This document shows, piece by piece, positions 12,855 to 20,142 of a DNA stretch of 23,433 nt. A program made the translations under genes and the position numbers. Under the pieces are notes generated by a model, which made no database searches, had not been told where the DNA came from, and saw only the letters and a list, made by a program, of their open reading frames with translations. This DNA is from a virus, in IMG/VR virus record IMGVR_UViG_3300025305_000147, positions 1 to 23,433 of that record. One strand, written 5' to 3'. Each line of letters starts with the position of its first letter. The stretch's first letter is position 1.

Positions 12855-12922
12855 CTGGGATTGATAGTCCTGACGACTGACCCAGCAGACGTTTACGAAG
12901 ACTTCAGGACGAAACCTTTCGT
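12855..12922 (+). promoter_or_regulatory. Structured 5' region before the gene at 12937
   Basis: GTCCTGA (12867-12873) pairs with TCAGGAC (12904-12910), and alternatively CTGGG (12855-12859) pairs with CCCAG (12881-12885); the two cannot form together because they interleave. ACGAA/TTCGT (12909-12913, 12918-12922) makes a small hairpin just before the AAGAAGG RBS. The arrangement may control translation of the next gene. Confidence 0.3.
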
Positions 12923-12936
12923 AAGAAGGTACGGTT

Positions 12937-13458
12937 ATGGCTAACACAACCTTTTCAGGTCCAGTCAGGTCCGAAGATGGATTTGATGTGGTATCTAAAA
13001 GTTCTACAACTGGCGCATTCACAACGGAATTCAGCCTAGACGGATCGGGATTGCAGGTTACTCCCGTTACGTTTAGCGATGCGGATACCACCCTGACTGC
13101 CACCGCTAATAGTGGCAGGATCAATGTTGTTCCAGCAATCACTGGAAACCGGACACTCACTCTTCCGTCACCTACGGCGGGGATATGGTTCAGGTTTGTT
13201 TACGGTGGGGCGGCAGAAGAAGCGCAGAACCTGATCTTTGATACAGGTTCCGATACGAATTTCTTCATCGGTGGCATCGTCCATATGGATTCCAATGCAG
13301 ACAACGTGTCTGTTTATGCTGACGGCAACTCAAACTCTACGCTAACCCTGACAGATTTTGGTATCTTTGAAATCAACATTCTGGCAAAGGATTCAACGAA
13401 TTGGATCATTTGGGGTTATCAGGAAGGTGCAGACGTACCTGCCTTTGCTGATCAGTAG
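12937..13458 (+). CDS. Beta-rich virion protein (173 aa)
   Basis: A 173-aa Thr/Ser/Gly-rich protein with alternating short strands and no membrane or enzymatic motif. It begins MANTTFSGPVRSEDGFDVVS and carries NRTLTLPSPTAGIWFRFVYG and TLTLTDFGIFEINILAKDST. I recall similar proteins after the coat gene in marine phage contigs. It is flanked by hairpins on both sides, so it is probably expressed as its own segment. It may be a head fibre, decoration or neck protein. AAGAAGG before the ATG is the RBS. Confidence 0.72.
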   Translation: MANTTFSGPVRSEDGFDVVSKSSTTGAFTTEFSLDGSGLQVTPVTFSDADTTLTATANSGRINVVPAITGNRTLTLPSPTAGIWFRFVYGGAAEEAQNLIFDTGSDTNFFIGGIVHMDSNADNVSVYADGNSNSTLTLTDFGIFEINILAKDSTNWIIWGYQEGADVPAFADQ

Positions 13459-13476
13459 GAGATGATTTGTTAAACT

Positions 13477-13515
13477 GAGATAGGCCACCCATCTTCCGGT
13501 GGGTGGTCATATCTC
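13477..13515 (+). terminator. Long stable hairpin
   Basis: An almost continuous stem joins 13477-13491 to 13500-13515, with one bulged A (13509) and one G-T pair, around an 8-nt loop. No T tract follows; it may work as a factor-independent pause, an RNA-processing site or an mRNA 3' end protector. Confidence 0.55.
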
Positions 13516-13520
13516 CTATT

Positions 13521-13549
13521 GCAAGCGGGGCTAGGAGCCCTGTCCTTGC
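13521..13549 (+). promoter_or_regulatory. Second nested hairpin before the next gene
   Basis: GCAAG (13521-13525) pairs with CTTGC (13545-13549), enclosing GGGCT-AGG-AGCCC (13528-13540). It ends 12 nt before the ATG at 13562, with the RBS GGGGAGA directly after the stem. Confidence 0.45.
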
Positions 13550-13561
13550 GGGGAGAAACTG

Positions 13562-13957
13562 ATGGCTGACGCAGTAACCTCACAAACGATTCAAGACGGC
13601 GACCGTATTGCCGTCATGAAGTTCACCAACATCTCCGATGGTTCAGGCGAAAGTGCCGTGACCAAGATAGATGTTTCCGCCCTTCGAGCCGAATCCGGCA
13701 CCGAAAAAGCCTGCGATGGCGTAACAATCCAGCAGATGTGGTATGATTGTTCCGGTATGACTGTAGATATTCTTTGGGATGCCAGTACCGACGTTATCTG
13801 TTGGACGCTCAGTGGCTACGGTTTCTATGATTTCCGGCAGGCTGGGCCACTCACCAATAATGCATCCAGTCCAACCGGAGATGTAAACTTTACTACTACA
13901 GGGCACTCAAGCGGTGATCGTTATACCGTTATGTTGGCCCTGAGAAAGAGTTACTAA
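13562..13957 (+). CDS. Conserved beta-rich virion protein (131 aa)
   Basis: A 131-aa protein with segments I recall as widespread in marine podovirus-like phages: MADAVTSQTIQDGDRIAVMK, FTNISDGSGESAVTKIDVSA, DILWDAS and NFTTTGHSSGDRYTVMLALR at the C-terminus. It is all-beta, without membrane segments, and lies between coat and adaptor genes, so it is probably a structural component of the head-neck region. GGGGAGA (13550-13556) is a strong RBS. Its stop overlaps the next start (TAATG). Confidence 0.78.
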   Translation: MADAVTSQTIQDGDRIAVMKFTNISDGSGESAVTKIDVSALRAESGTEKACDGVTIQQMWYDCSGMTVDILWDASTDVICWTLSGYGFYDFRQAGPLTNNASSPTGDVNFTTTGHSSGDRYTVMLALRKSY

Positions 13958-14145
13958 TGGCTGAAGATCCGAGAAACCCGACCGCAAAAGTTCCAAGCTT
14001 TCAGGAGATAGCGGAGAAGAAGGCAGAAGAAGATCATTTTTGGGGATATACGAGCAGAATTGCTGAAAATTATCCCGAACACGCGGATGAGCGTGGGTAT
14101 ACTAGCCGTATCGCCAAGAAGTATCCGAATTGGAAGGCATTCTAG
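13957..14145 (+). CDS. Small protein with a tandem GYTSRIA repeat (62 aa)
   Basis: A 62-aa charged protein whose second half is a duplicated 17-residue unit: GYTSRIAENYP at 30-40 and GYTSRIAKKYP at 47-57. The N-terminus is helical and rich in Glu and Lys. No family is recognised. It starts in the preceding stop (TAATG), so it is translated by coupling, and sits before the MPFKSEKQR-type gene. The repeat looks like two copies of a short binding motif, perhaps for a symmetric partner in the virion; this is inference. Confidence 0.65.
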   Translation: MAEDPRNPTAKVPSFQEIAEKKAEEDHFWGYTSRIAENYPEHADERGYTSRIAKKYPNWKAF

Positions 14146-14147
14146 GG

Positions 14148-14405
14148 ATGCCCTTCAAGAGTGAGAAGCAGAGAAAATATCTGTGGGCGAAGCATCCTGA
14201 AGTCGCTGAGAAGTGGACTAGTGAGGGATATGCGACTGGCGGGATGATTAAGAAGTCAATTACGAATAATATGAAGCTTGCAGATTTTTCTCGCATGAGG
14301 GCCGGAGGAATGGTCCGTGACGGTCGTCTGGCCCCAAATCAAAAGAATGGGGTTAAGGTACAAGATTTTCAAAGCTTAGTATGTAAAAAATCGAAGGAGT
14401 CCTAA
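14148..14405 (+). CDS. MPFKSEKQR-type small phage protein (85 aa)
   Basis: I chose ATG 14148 because MPFKSEKQRKYLWAKHPEVA is a recognisable start of a small uncharacterised protein found in many phages. A TTG start at 14130 would lie inside the upstream gene. GGAAGG (14132-14137) is the RBS, 10 nt upstream. The C-terminal part has two Gly-Met turns (ATGGMI and RAGGMVRDG) typical of proteins in this neighbourhood. Basic and probably partly disordered. The role is unknown; the position suggests a virion or assembly protein. Confidence 0.78.
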   Translation: MPFKSEKQRKYLWAKHPEVAEKWTSEGYATGGMIKKSITNNMKLADFSRMRAGGMVRDGRLAPNQKNGVKVQDFQSLVCKKSKES

Positions 14406-15079
14406 TGGCTACATCGGGAACCTCGACATTCAACCTTGATATTTCAGAGGTTATAGAGGAAGCGTTTGAGAGATGTGGTCTTCAGTCGAGGACAGGATAC
14501 GATATCGACACGGCTCGACGATCACTCAATCTCTTGAGTCTTGAATGGGCAAATCGGGGACTTAACTTCTGGTGTGTTGAGCAGGGGACAAAGACGTGTT
14601 CCGTAAGCACTTCTACTATTACGCTTGATGCGGACACCGTTGATTTGATTCAACACTGGATTCGTGAGGGGTCGGGAACGTCACAAAATGACCAGCCTCT
14701 TACAAGATTCAGTGTGTCTCAGTATTCCACGATCCCGAATAAGCTGACAGAGGGTCGTCCTGTAAATATATATATTGATAAGCAGCGCGATGCTCTCGTA
14801 GCCTATCTCTGGCCCACACCTGATAAAGCTTACACGTTTGCATATCAGCAGATACGGCGCATTGAAGACACGGGCATTGTTGGGTCGAATGATCCCGATG
14901 TTCCTGCCCGCTTTCTTCCACCACTTGTGTCTGGTCTTGCATACATGATTTCTCAGAAGTACCCCGAAGCATTTGGCCGATCTTCCGAATTGAAATCCGA
15001 ATATGAATTTCAGTGGGATTTGGCGCAGGCTGAAGACCGTGATCGTGCCTCTGTTCATTTCGTGCCGGGAGGATATTAA
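14405..15079 (+). CDS. P22 gp4-like head-to-tail adaptor
   Basis: A 224-aa protein resembling the tail accessory factor that closes the portal of P22-like phages. Its key stretch is the helical N-terminus SEVIEEAFERCGLQSRTGYD followed by ARRSLNLLSLEWANRGLNFW, a pattern I associate with gp4-type adaptors, then a beta section (TKTCSVSTSTITLDADTVDL) and a C-terminal part with YMISQKYPEAF and a charged helix. It would bind the portal after packaging and provide the tail platform. AGGAG (14395-14399) and the TAATG overlap support the start. Confidence 0.8.
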   Translation: MATSGTSTFNLDISEVIEEAFERCGLQSRTGYDIDTARRSLNLLSLEWANRGLNFWCVEQGTKTCSVSTSTITLDADTVDLIQHWIREGSGTSQNDQPLTRFSVSQYSTIPNKLTEGRPVNIYIDKQRDALVAYLWPTPDKAYTFAYQQIRRIEDTGIVGSNDPDVPARFLPPLVSGLAYMISQKYPEAFGRSSELKSEYEFQWDLAQAEDRDRASVHFVPGGY

Positions 15080-15414
15080 TGGCTAAGTTCGCCAATGGTA
15101 AATATGCTTTCGGGTTCTGTGATCGCACGGGTTTTCGCTATAAGCTCAAGGATTTGGTGCCGCAGATTAAGGCGGGCCGGATGACAGGGCTCATGGTGGG
15201 CAAGAATATGTTGGACAAAGATCAGCCCCAGAACTTCTTGGGACGGCTGGGAGATTATGCCGACCCACAGGCTCTGAGAGATTCTCGCCCGGACACGTCG
15301 CAAGATACAAGCAGAAGGCTATTTGCGTTTAATCCGGTAGGGAACGGGAACGCCAATACTGCGGGCAACCTTGTTGCTCGTGGCAAGGTGGGGACTGTGA
15401 CGGTGACAACATGA
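15079..15414 (+). CDS. Conserved neck-region hypothetical (111 aa)
   Basis: A 111-aa protein with a conserved N-terminus, MAKFANGKYAFGFCDRTGFR, then YKLKDLVPQIKAG and LMVGKNMLD, and a central DPQALRDSRPDTS motif. The C-terminus is FNPVGNGN and VARGKVGTVTVTT. I recall it as a frequent companion of gp4-type adaptors in marine podovirus-like genomes. The function is unknown; a small neck or connector component is plausible. GGAGG (15068-15072) precedes the ATG, and the stop shares ATGA with the next gene. Confidence 0.75.
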   Translation: MAKFANGKYAFGFCDRTGFRYKLKDLVPQIKAGRMTGLMVGKNMLDKDQPQNFLGRLGDYADPQALRDSRPDTSQDTSRRLFAFNPVGNGNANTAGNLVARGKVGTVTVTT

Positions 15415-16043
15415 CTTACGCCGAACTGACTGCGGCTATCAAGGATTACTGTCAAAACACGGAAACAAACTTTGTTGCAGCAATAGATACGTTCATTAAA
15501 CAGGCCGAACAACGGATTTACCGTTCTGTTAATCTGCCCGTTAATCGCAAGAATGTAGCCGGTACAATCACCGATGGGAATCAGTATTTGGCTATGCCGA
15601 CTGATTTTCTACTTCCATTGTCGCTGTCGATAACGAGTTCGAGCAACCAGATATTCCTGATTAACAAGGACGCGAACTTTATCAGGGCGACATATCCGAA
15701 CGCATCGACGGAAGGGGTGCCTAAATACTACGGTATTTTTGCGAGCGATACGTTCATTGTCGGACCTACGCCAAACGCCGATTTCACAACGGAGCTTCAC
15801 TACTACTATCAGCCAGCCTCGATTGTCGATACAAGCCCTTCGTGGTTGGGCACAAATGCTGACACGGCATTACTCTATGGATGTTTGGTTGAGGCGTATA
15901 CCTATATGAAGGGTGATGCAGACTTGATGCAATTGTACCAACAAAGGTATCAAGAGGCATTGCAGCTTCTCAAGATGCAAGCTGAGGGACGCATGACCAG
16001 AGATGAATACAGAGACGGCACAATCAGGCTACCTCAATCATGA
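15411..16043 (+). CDS. Tail-tubular/adaptor-like protein (210 aa)
   Basis: A 210-aa protein resembling phage adaptor proteins of the T7 gp11 (tail tubular A) or small neck type: N-terminal helices with TYAELTAAIKDYCQNTE and FIKQAEQRIYRSVNLPVNRK, a central beta segment (YLAMPTDFLLPLSLSIT; GVPKYYGIF; TELHYYYQP) and a C-terminal helix bundle (ALLYGCLVEAYTYMKGDADL). The pattern of helix, beta centre and late helix pair is known for this class. It probably forms a ring between portal/adaptor and tail. Coupled to both neighbours by ATGA overlaps. Confidence 0.75.
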   Translation: MTYAELTAAIKDYCQNTETNFVAAIDTFIKQAEQRIYRSVNLPVNRKNVAGTITDGNQYLAMPTDFLLPLSLSITSSSNQIFLINKDANFIRATYPNASTEGVPKYYGIFASDTFIVGPTPNADFTTELHYYYQPASIVDTSPSWLGTNADTALLYGCLVEAYTYMKGDADLMQLYQQRYQEALQLLKMQAEGRMTRDEYRDGTIRLPQS

Positions 16044-16321
16044 TCTTTAATGGAGAGGTGGGAAACGTATCGGTCTTTACGAGCAGCAATGGGTCATTGC
16101 CTTCAGGACACTGGGCACGACGTGCGACTGATTACATTATCAAGGTGGGAGATAAGTCCCATCCAGAAATTGCAGAACAGGCGACGGCCTTCAGGGAAGA
16201 GATATACAAGGCAATCGATTACTACATCAAGGAAGCGGTTAAGGAGGATCGTTCCAAGGTGATCAGCCTGCTGCGTTCAGCAGGTCATAATGATTTAGCT
16301 AACTCCATGGAGAAGTTGTAA
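16040..16321 (+). CDS. Conserved small hypothetical (93 aa)
   Basis: A 93-aa protein with a short Gly/Ser-rich N-terminus (residues 1-22, ending SGHWARRA) and a mostly helical remainder (EIAEQATAFREEIYKAIDYY, then RSKVISLLRSAGHNDLANSM). I recall similar small proteins beside tail-adaptor genes in marine phages. The amphipathic helices suggest an oligomer or tail assembly factor. The function is unknown. Its start is in an ATGA overlap and its stop in a TAATG overlap, so it belongs to a tightly coupled operon. Confidence 0.75.
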   Translation: MIFNGEVGNVSVFTSSNGSLPSGHWARRATDYIIKVGDKSHPEIAEQATAFREEIYKAIDYYIKEAVKEDRSKVISLLRSAGHNDLANSMEKL

Positions 16322-16752
16322 TGGCAATCAGTCAAGCGATGTGTACAAGTTTCAAGAAAGAGTTGTTGGAAGCGAAACACAATTTTCTCAACTCCGGTGG
16401 AAACACCTTTAAGATCGCGCTCTATACGAGCAGTGCATCGCTGGGTGCTTCCACTACGGCATATACTACGAGCAACGAGGTCAGCGGCACGAATTATTCG
16501 GCTAAGGGCAATAGTCTTACGCGGGTCGATCCGTCCACTAGCGGGACGACAGCCCTTACCGATTTCGCTGATACGTCATGGACTACGGCAACAATCACCG
16601 CAAGAGGTGCATTGATATTCAATGAAGATACGAGTGGTGATACATCGGTTCTTGTTCTGGATTTTGGAGCAGATAAAACCGCTACTGCTGGTACGTTCAC
16701 AATAGCATTTCCTGCCGCAGATTCGAGTAACGCCATTATCCGTATAGCGTAA
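16321..16752 (+). CDS. Conserved beta-rich tail or virion protein (143 aa)
   Basis: A 143-aa Thr/Ser/Ala-rich beta protein with clear conserved segments: MAISQAMCTSFKKELLEAKH, FKIALYTSSASLGASTTAYT, TTSNEVSGTNYSAKGNSLTR, TTATITARGALIF and a C-terminal SSNAIIRIA. I recall near-relatives in many uncultivated marine phage contigs. It has no catalytic motif and lies just after the tail adaptor genes, so it is probably a structural tail part. Start and stop both overlap neighbours (TAATG), indicating coupled translation. Confidence 0.8.
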   Translation: MAISQAMCTSFKKELLEAKHNFLNSGGNTFKIALYTSSASLGASTTAYTTSNEVSGTNYSAKGNSLTRVDPSTSGTTALTDFADTSWTTATITARGALIFNEDTSGDTSVLVLDFGADKTATAGTFTIAFPAADSSNAIIRIA

Positions 16753-17093
16753 TGGCTAACGTAACAGGCTGGGGTCGCTCTACTTGGGGCTCTGGCACTT
16801 GGGGTGAACCTGTTCCCGTTGAAGTAACAGGTGTAGCTGGTACGGGTGCAGTTGGGTCAGTAACCGTTGAGTTACTTATAACTGTATCGGTTACTGGACT
16901 GGCCGGGACAGGCTCGGTAGGAAGCGTTACGGTAACTGCTGGTACAGGTGTAACAGTTTCGCCGACAGGTGTCGTCGGAACGGCAGAAATGACTGGCGTA
17001 AATGTATGGAGTATTATAGATGACTCACAAACACCTAATTGGGCGGAGGTAGATGATTCACAGACACCAAGCTGGGAACCTGTTTTTAACTGA
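16752..17093 (+). CDS. Repeat-rich virion protein with DDSQTP motifs (113 aa)
   Basis: A 113-aa low-complexity protein built from repeats. GWGRSTWGSGTWGEP at the N-terminus is followed by VTGVAGTGAVGSVTV, VTGLAGTGSVGSVTV and a degenerate third copy, then two C-terminal units DDSQTPNWAEV and DDSQTPSWEPV. The Val/Gly repeats suggest stacked beta strands, as in fibres or decoration stalks. I recall the DDSQTPxW repeat at the C-terminus of phage proteins in this genomic position. The number of repeats probably varies between relatives. It starts in the previous stop (TAATG). Confidence 0.75.
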   Translation: MANVTGWGRSTWGSGTWGEPVPVEVTGVAGTGAVGSVTVELLITVSVTGLAGTGSVGSVTVTAGTGVTVSPTGVVGTAEMTGVNVWSIIDDSQTPNWAEVDDSQTPSWEPVFN

Positions 17094-17111
17094 TACCTTT
17101 GGAGGAATTAA

Positions 17112-17534
17112 TTGAATACAATATCCATGGTGGTCTTGGTTCTTCATGTACTGTTTCTTATTTGGGCTTCGATTATTGATAATTTTGCTAGGATAGATAG
17201 GTGGTTCAGTAGGTTTATTTGGCCGTGGTTGCCAAGATTCTTGAAGGGCGGCTCCCGGTGGATGGTTTGGGTATCCCACATATTCGTGGCCTTGTTGATG
17301 ACAGGCTACTTCGTATTGTGGGGAATGGTATTGCCGGAAAGTTCGGCGGACATGGCACAGATGGGGTCGGCTGCCGCACTCCTATATTATCTTGTGAGGG
17401 GTTGGGGGAACTGGCGTCAAAACGCAAAGGAAAAAACGGAAGGCAAGTGGAAGGTTCCCAGTGGGTGGGGAATCGATGGCATTATGAACATTGCAGGTCC
17501 ATTGTTGGTTCATATATGGACTTGGACACTTTAG
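17112..17534 (+). CDS. Trp-rich multi-pass membrane protein (140 aa), TTG start
   Basis: A 140-aa protein starting at TTG 17112, justified by GGAGG (17101-17105) with 6 nt spacing. Predicted membrane helices are at residues about 4-22, 50-72 and 84-96, with a possible fourth at 121-138. It has 13 Trp residues (about 9%), several at helix ends as in interfacial anchors, and basic loops (PRFLKGGSR; RGWGNWRQNAKEK). Among tail genes, a membrane protein may be a holin or a membrane-active factor. Three helices fit a class I holin, but no endolysin is next to it, so this is only a candidate. Confidence 0.7.
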   Translation: MNTISMVVLVLHVLFLIWASIIDNFARIDRWFSRFIWPWLPRFLKGGSRWMVWVSHIFVALLMTGYFVLWGMVLPESSADMAQMGSAAALLYYLVRGWGNWRQNAKEKTEGKWKVPSGWGIDGIMNIAGPLLVHIWTWTL

Positions 17535-17550
17535 GGGCTAGGGACGAAAC

Positions 17551-19638
17551 ATGGCGGATTATGTCAACAATCTAAGGCTGACGGAGATTGCGACAGGTGA
17601 CGAGTCAGGCACTTGGGGCACCACGACAAATACCAATTTAGAGCTTATAGCAGATGCTTTTGGTTCCGGTACCGAAGCCATTACAACCAATGCAGATACG
17701 CATACTACTACTATAGCAAATGGTTCGGCTGACGAAGGCAGGGCCATATACCTGAAGTATACGGGCACATTGGATTCTGCCTGCACCATTACTCTGGCAC
17801 CGAACACGATAAACAAACTCTGGATTATCGAGAATGCGACAAGTGGTTCTCAAAATATCATTATCAGTCAGGGTTCAGGGGCCAACATTACAATCGGCAA
17901 TGGCAAGGTTTCGGCAATCTTTACGGATGGTGCCGGGTCTGGTGCGGCTGTTCTGGATGCGTTTGCCGACCTAGAACTGAGCAGCACCCTGACCGTGGCT
18001 GGCGCGAGTACGCTTACTGGTGCTGTCACGATGAGCGGCGATGCCAGTGTAGGCGATGATCTAACTCTCGTGTCAGATGCGGCAGTTCTAAACTTTGGCG
18101 CGGATAGCGATGTAAATCTTACCCATGTGGCTGATACTGGGTTGCTCCTTAATTCCACAATGCAGCTTCAGTTCAATGACTCGTCACAGTTTATCAATGC
18201 GCCCAGTAACGCAATTCTCGACATTAACGCTACCGACGAAATCGAGTTGAATGCTACTGCCGTTGACTTGAACGGCACTTTGGATGTGTCAGGGACAAGC
18301 ACTTTGACTGGCAATGTCACGATGTCTGCCGATGCTACGGTAGGTGATGATCTAACATTGTTGTCGGATGCCGGAGTTTTGGGCTTTGGTGCAGATACGG
18401 ATGTTACTCTTACCCATGTAGCCGATACCGGATTGCTGCTGAATTCCACAATGCAGCTTCAATTCAACGACTCATCCCAGTACATCAACGCTCCTAGTGC
18501 AACCGTCCTTGATATCAATGCTACCGACGAAATTGAATTAAACGCTACTGCTGTTGATCTGAACGGTACGCTGGATGTATCTGGAACAAGCACGATGGCG
18601 GGCGACCTGAATGTCGATTCGGGAATCCTATTTGTCGATGTATCGAATGATGTTGTTGGCATAAATACCACCAGCCCGCTCGACAGCCAATATCTGCACG
18701 TTATAGCAAATAGCGGAGAGGGTGCGTTGAGTCCCGCATCCCAATCAGTTGCTACGTTTCAGCGTAATTCGGGTTCCGGGGTTTCAGCCTATATTTCGGT
18801 TGGTTCGGGTTCTGCCGAAGAAGCCGGTATTCTGCTTGGTGACAAGGACGGACTGGAGGTCGCTGGGGTCAAGTACAATAATAGCGACTCGTCAATGGCA
18901 TTTCGGGTCAGTAATTCCAACAGGATGGTTATAGATTCGAGCGGTAGGGTAGGAATTGGAACGACAGCCCCTTCCGGCTATGAGGCGGGTGCAGACGATC
19001 TAGTTCTCTATACGTCTGGTGCTACGGGAATGACCATCGCCTCCGGTACTTCAAGCAATGGAGTGATCCATTTCGCTGATGGAACAACCGGCGATGATGA
19101 ATATCGTGGCATCATCAAGTATCGGCATTCTGCTAACGACATGATCTTCAGTGCCGACGCTACGGTGTCGCTTACGCTGACAAGTTCTGGGGCCACGGTA
19201 GCAGGGGCACTCTCCAAGGGGTCCGGCTCCTTTAAGATCGACCACCCGCTCCCATTGATGAACGACACGCACCATCTGGTCCATAGTTTCATTGAGGGAC
19301 CAAGGGCGGATTTGATATATCGGGGAACTGCCACGCTTTCGTCCGGTTGGGTTCAGGTAGATTTGGACGAGGAAGCAGGAATGACCGATGGAACGTGGGA
19401 GCTACTGTGTAGAGATCCGCAGGCATGGATTCAAAATGATACGGGCTGGGACGGTGTAAGAGGTTCTGTCGAGGGTGGAACGCTCACGATTGAATGTCAG
19501 GACACCGATTCGAGCGACACGGTTTCGTGGATGGTCGTGGCAGAACGTCAGGATCAGCACATTATGGAAACGCCATGGACCGACGATGATGGTCGTCCGA
19601 TCCTTGAGCCAGAAAAGCCCGACGATGACGATGAATAG
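17551..19638 (+). CDS. Tail fibre protein with 97-aa tandem repeats
   Basis: A 695-aa Ser/Thr/Asp-rich fibre, probably trimeric. Residues 1-140 form a virion-attachment region (MADYVNNLRLTEIATGDESG). Residues 146-242 and 243-339 are two near-identical 97-aa repeats (core LTHVADTGLLLNSTMQLQFN and DINATDEIELNATAVDLNG), with a partial third unit from 340. RVGIGTTAPSGYEAG (about 475) is a motif of fibre shafts. The last ~110 residues form a distinct domain (HHLVHSFIEGPRADLIYRGT; VSWMVVAERQDQH) with an acidic tail ending DDDDE; this may be the receptor-binding or trimerising tip. AGGGGCTAGGGA precedes the ATG. Confidence 0.85.
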   Translation: MADYVNNLRLTEIATGDESGTWGTTTNTNLELIADAFGSGTEAITTNADTHTTTIANGSADEGRAIYLKYTGTLDSACTITLAPNTINKLWIIENATSGSQNIIISQGSGANITIGNGKVSAIFTDGAGSGAAVLDAFADLELSSTLTVAGASTLTGAVTMSGDASVGDDLTLVSDAAVLNFGADSDVNLTHVADTGLLLNSTMQLQFNDSSQFINAPSNAILDINATDEIELNATAVDLNGTLDVSGTSTLTGNVTMSADATVGDDLTLLSDAGVLGFGADTDVTLTHVADTGLLLNSTMQLQFNDSSQYINAPSATVLDINATDEIELNATAVDLNGTLDVSGTSTMAGDLNVDSGILFVDVSNDVVGINTTSPLDSQYLHVIANSGEGALSPASQSVATFQRNSGSGVSAYISVGSGSAEEAGILLGDKDGLEVAGVKYNNSDSSMAFRVSNSNRMVIDSSGRVGIGTTAPSGYEAGADDLVLYTSGATGMTIASGTSSNGVIHFADGTTGDDEYRGIIKYRHSANDMIFSADATVSLTLTSSGATVAGALSKGSGSFKIDHPLPLMNDTHHLVHSFIEGPRADLIYRGTATLSSGWVQVDLDEEAGMTDGTWELLCRDPQAWIQNDTGWDGVRGSVEGGTLTIECQDTDSSDTVSWMVVAERQDQHIMETPWTDDDGRPILEPEKPDDDDE
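17986..18567 (+). repeat. Two tandem 291-bp coding repeats in the fibre gene
   Basis: Units 17986-18276 and 18277-18567 encode nearly the same 97 aa, with a partial third unit after 18568. Many differences fall at third codon positions while the protein is kept, so the duplication is old and under selection on the protein. Confidence 0.8.
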
Positions 19639-19680
19639 ATGTACTTCGTACAACGAGCGTGGCGTGACAGGTAAATAGTT

Positions 19681-19920
19681 ATGGACCTTAGTATGACAAA
19701 TATAATATCTGTTCTCGCTGCTCCACTTGCCGCAGGTGCGGCCTATGGTGGGGTGAGGGCGGGACTGAATGGGGCCAGACAGTCCCTAATGCAAATCGAA
19801 CGTATTGTTAACCGTCTAGATGAGAAGGTGGATAAACATGGGGAACGCCTCGCGTCAGTCGAAACAGAAACAGCAAACCTCAAAGAGCGCATCGCCAGCG
19901 TTAGTAAGGGAACAGGATAA
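19681..19920 (+). CDS. Small membrane-anchored coiled-coil protein (79 aa)
   Basis: A 79-aa protein with a short hydrophobic segment at residues 6-24 (core SVLAAPLAAGAAYGGV) and a charged heptad-like helix at 33-75 (QIERIVNRLDEKVDKHGERL). The layout is like haemolysin XhlA-type phage proteins but with helix order reversed, so a lysis-accessory role is possible, not shown. The RBS is poor; a second ATG at 19693 is an alternative start. Its last 83 nt overlap the next gene in another frame. Confidence 0.6.
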   Translation: MDLSMTNIISVLAAPLAAGAAYGGVRAGLNGARQSLMQIERIVNRLDEKVDKHGERLASVETETANLKERIASVSKGTG

Positions 19921-20137
19921 CGCTCCGGCAACACCCGAGCCTGTGAGGATAGATTTTTCTGCCCCACAAGCAGAGTTGATCAAACAACTCCTTGTCGCAG
20001 TGCAAGAATCTCAATCACAACTCCAACTTGCGTTAATGGCTGCTGGGATCGATGGCAGAGATGTTCTGGGTGGGGATCTTGATGATCCGGTGCCGCATCT
20101 GATAGTTGGCAATGCTGGCGGTATCAGCGAGGGTTAG
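19838..20137 (+). CDS. Hypothetical protein overlapping the coiled-coil gene (99 aa)
   Basis: A 99-aa protein: a polar Ser/Gln/Lys N-terminus (MGNASRQSKQKQQTSKSAS), a helix SAPQAELIKQLLVAVQESQS, and an acidic Gly-rich C-terminus ending GGISEG. I chose ATG 19838 because AAGGTGG lies about 8 nt upstream; ATG 19820 is in frame but lacks an RBS. It overlaps the upstream gene by 83 nt in another frame. It lacks a signal peptide or lipobox, so the overlap is not a classical embedded spanin pair. Function is unknown. Confidence 0.65.
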   Translation: MGNASRQSKQKQQTSKSASPALVREQDNAPATPEPVRIDFSAPQAELIKQLLVAVQESQSQLQLALMAAGIDGRDVLGGDLDDPVPHLIVGNAGGISEG

Positions 20138-20142
20138 CGTTC

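Noticed and set aside
17986-18567. Diversity-generating retroelement template/variable pair
   Set aside because: Differences are spread over third codon positions instead of adenines, and no reverse transcriptase gene is in the window.
19681-20137. Rz/Rz1-type spanin pair
   Set aside because: The second product lacks a signal peptide and lipobox cysteine, so the overlap does not meet the defining features.
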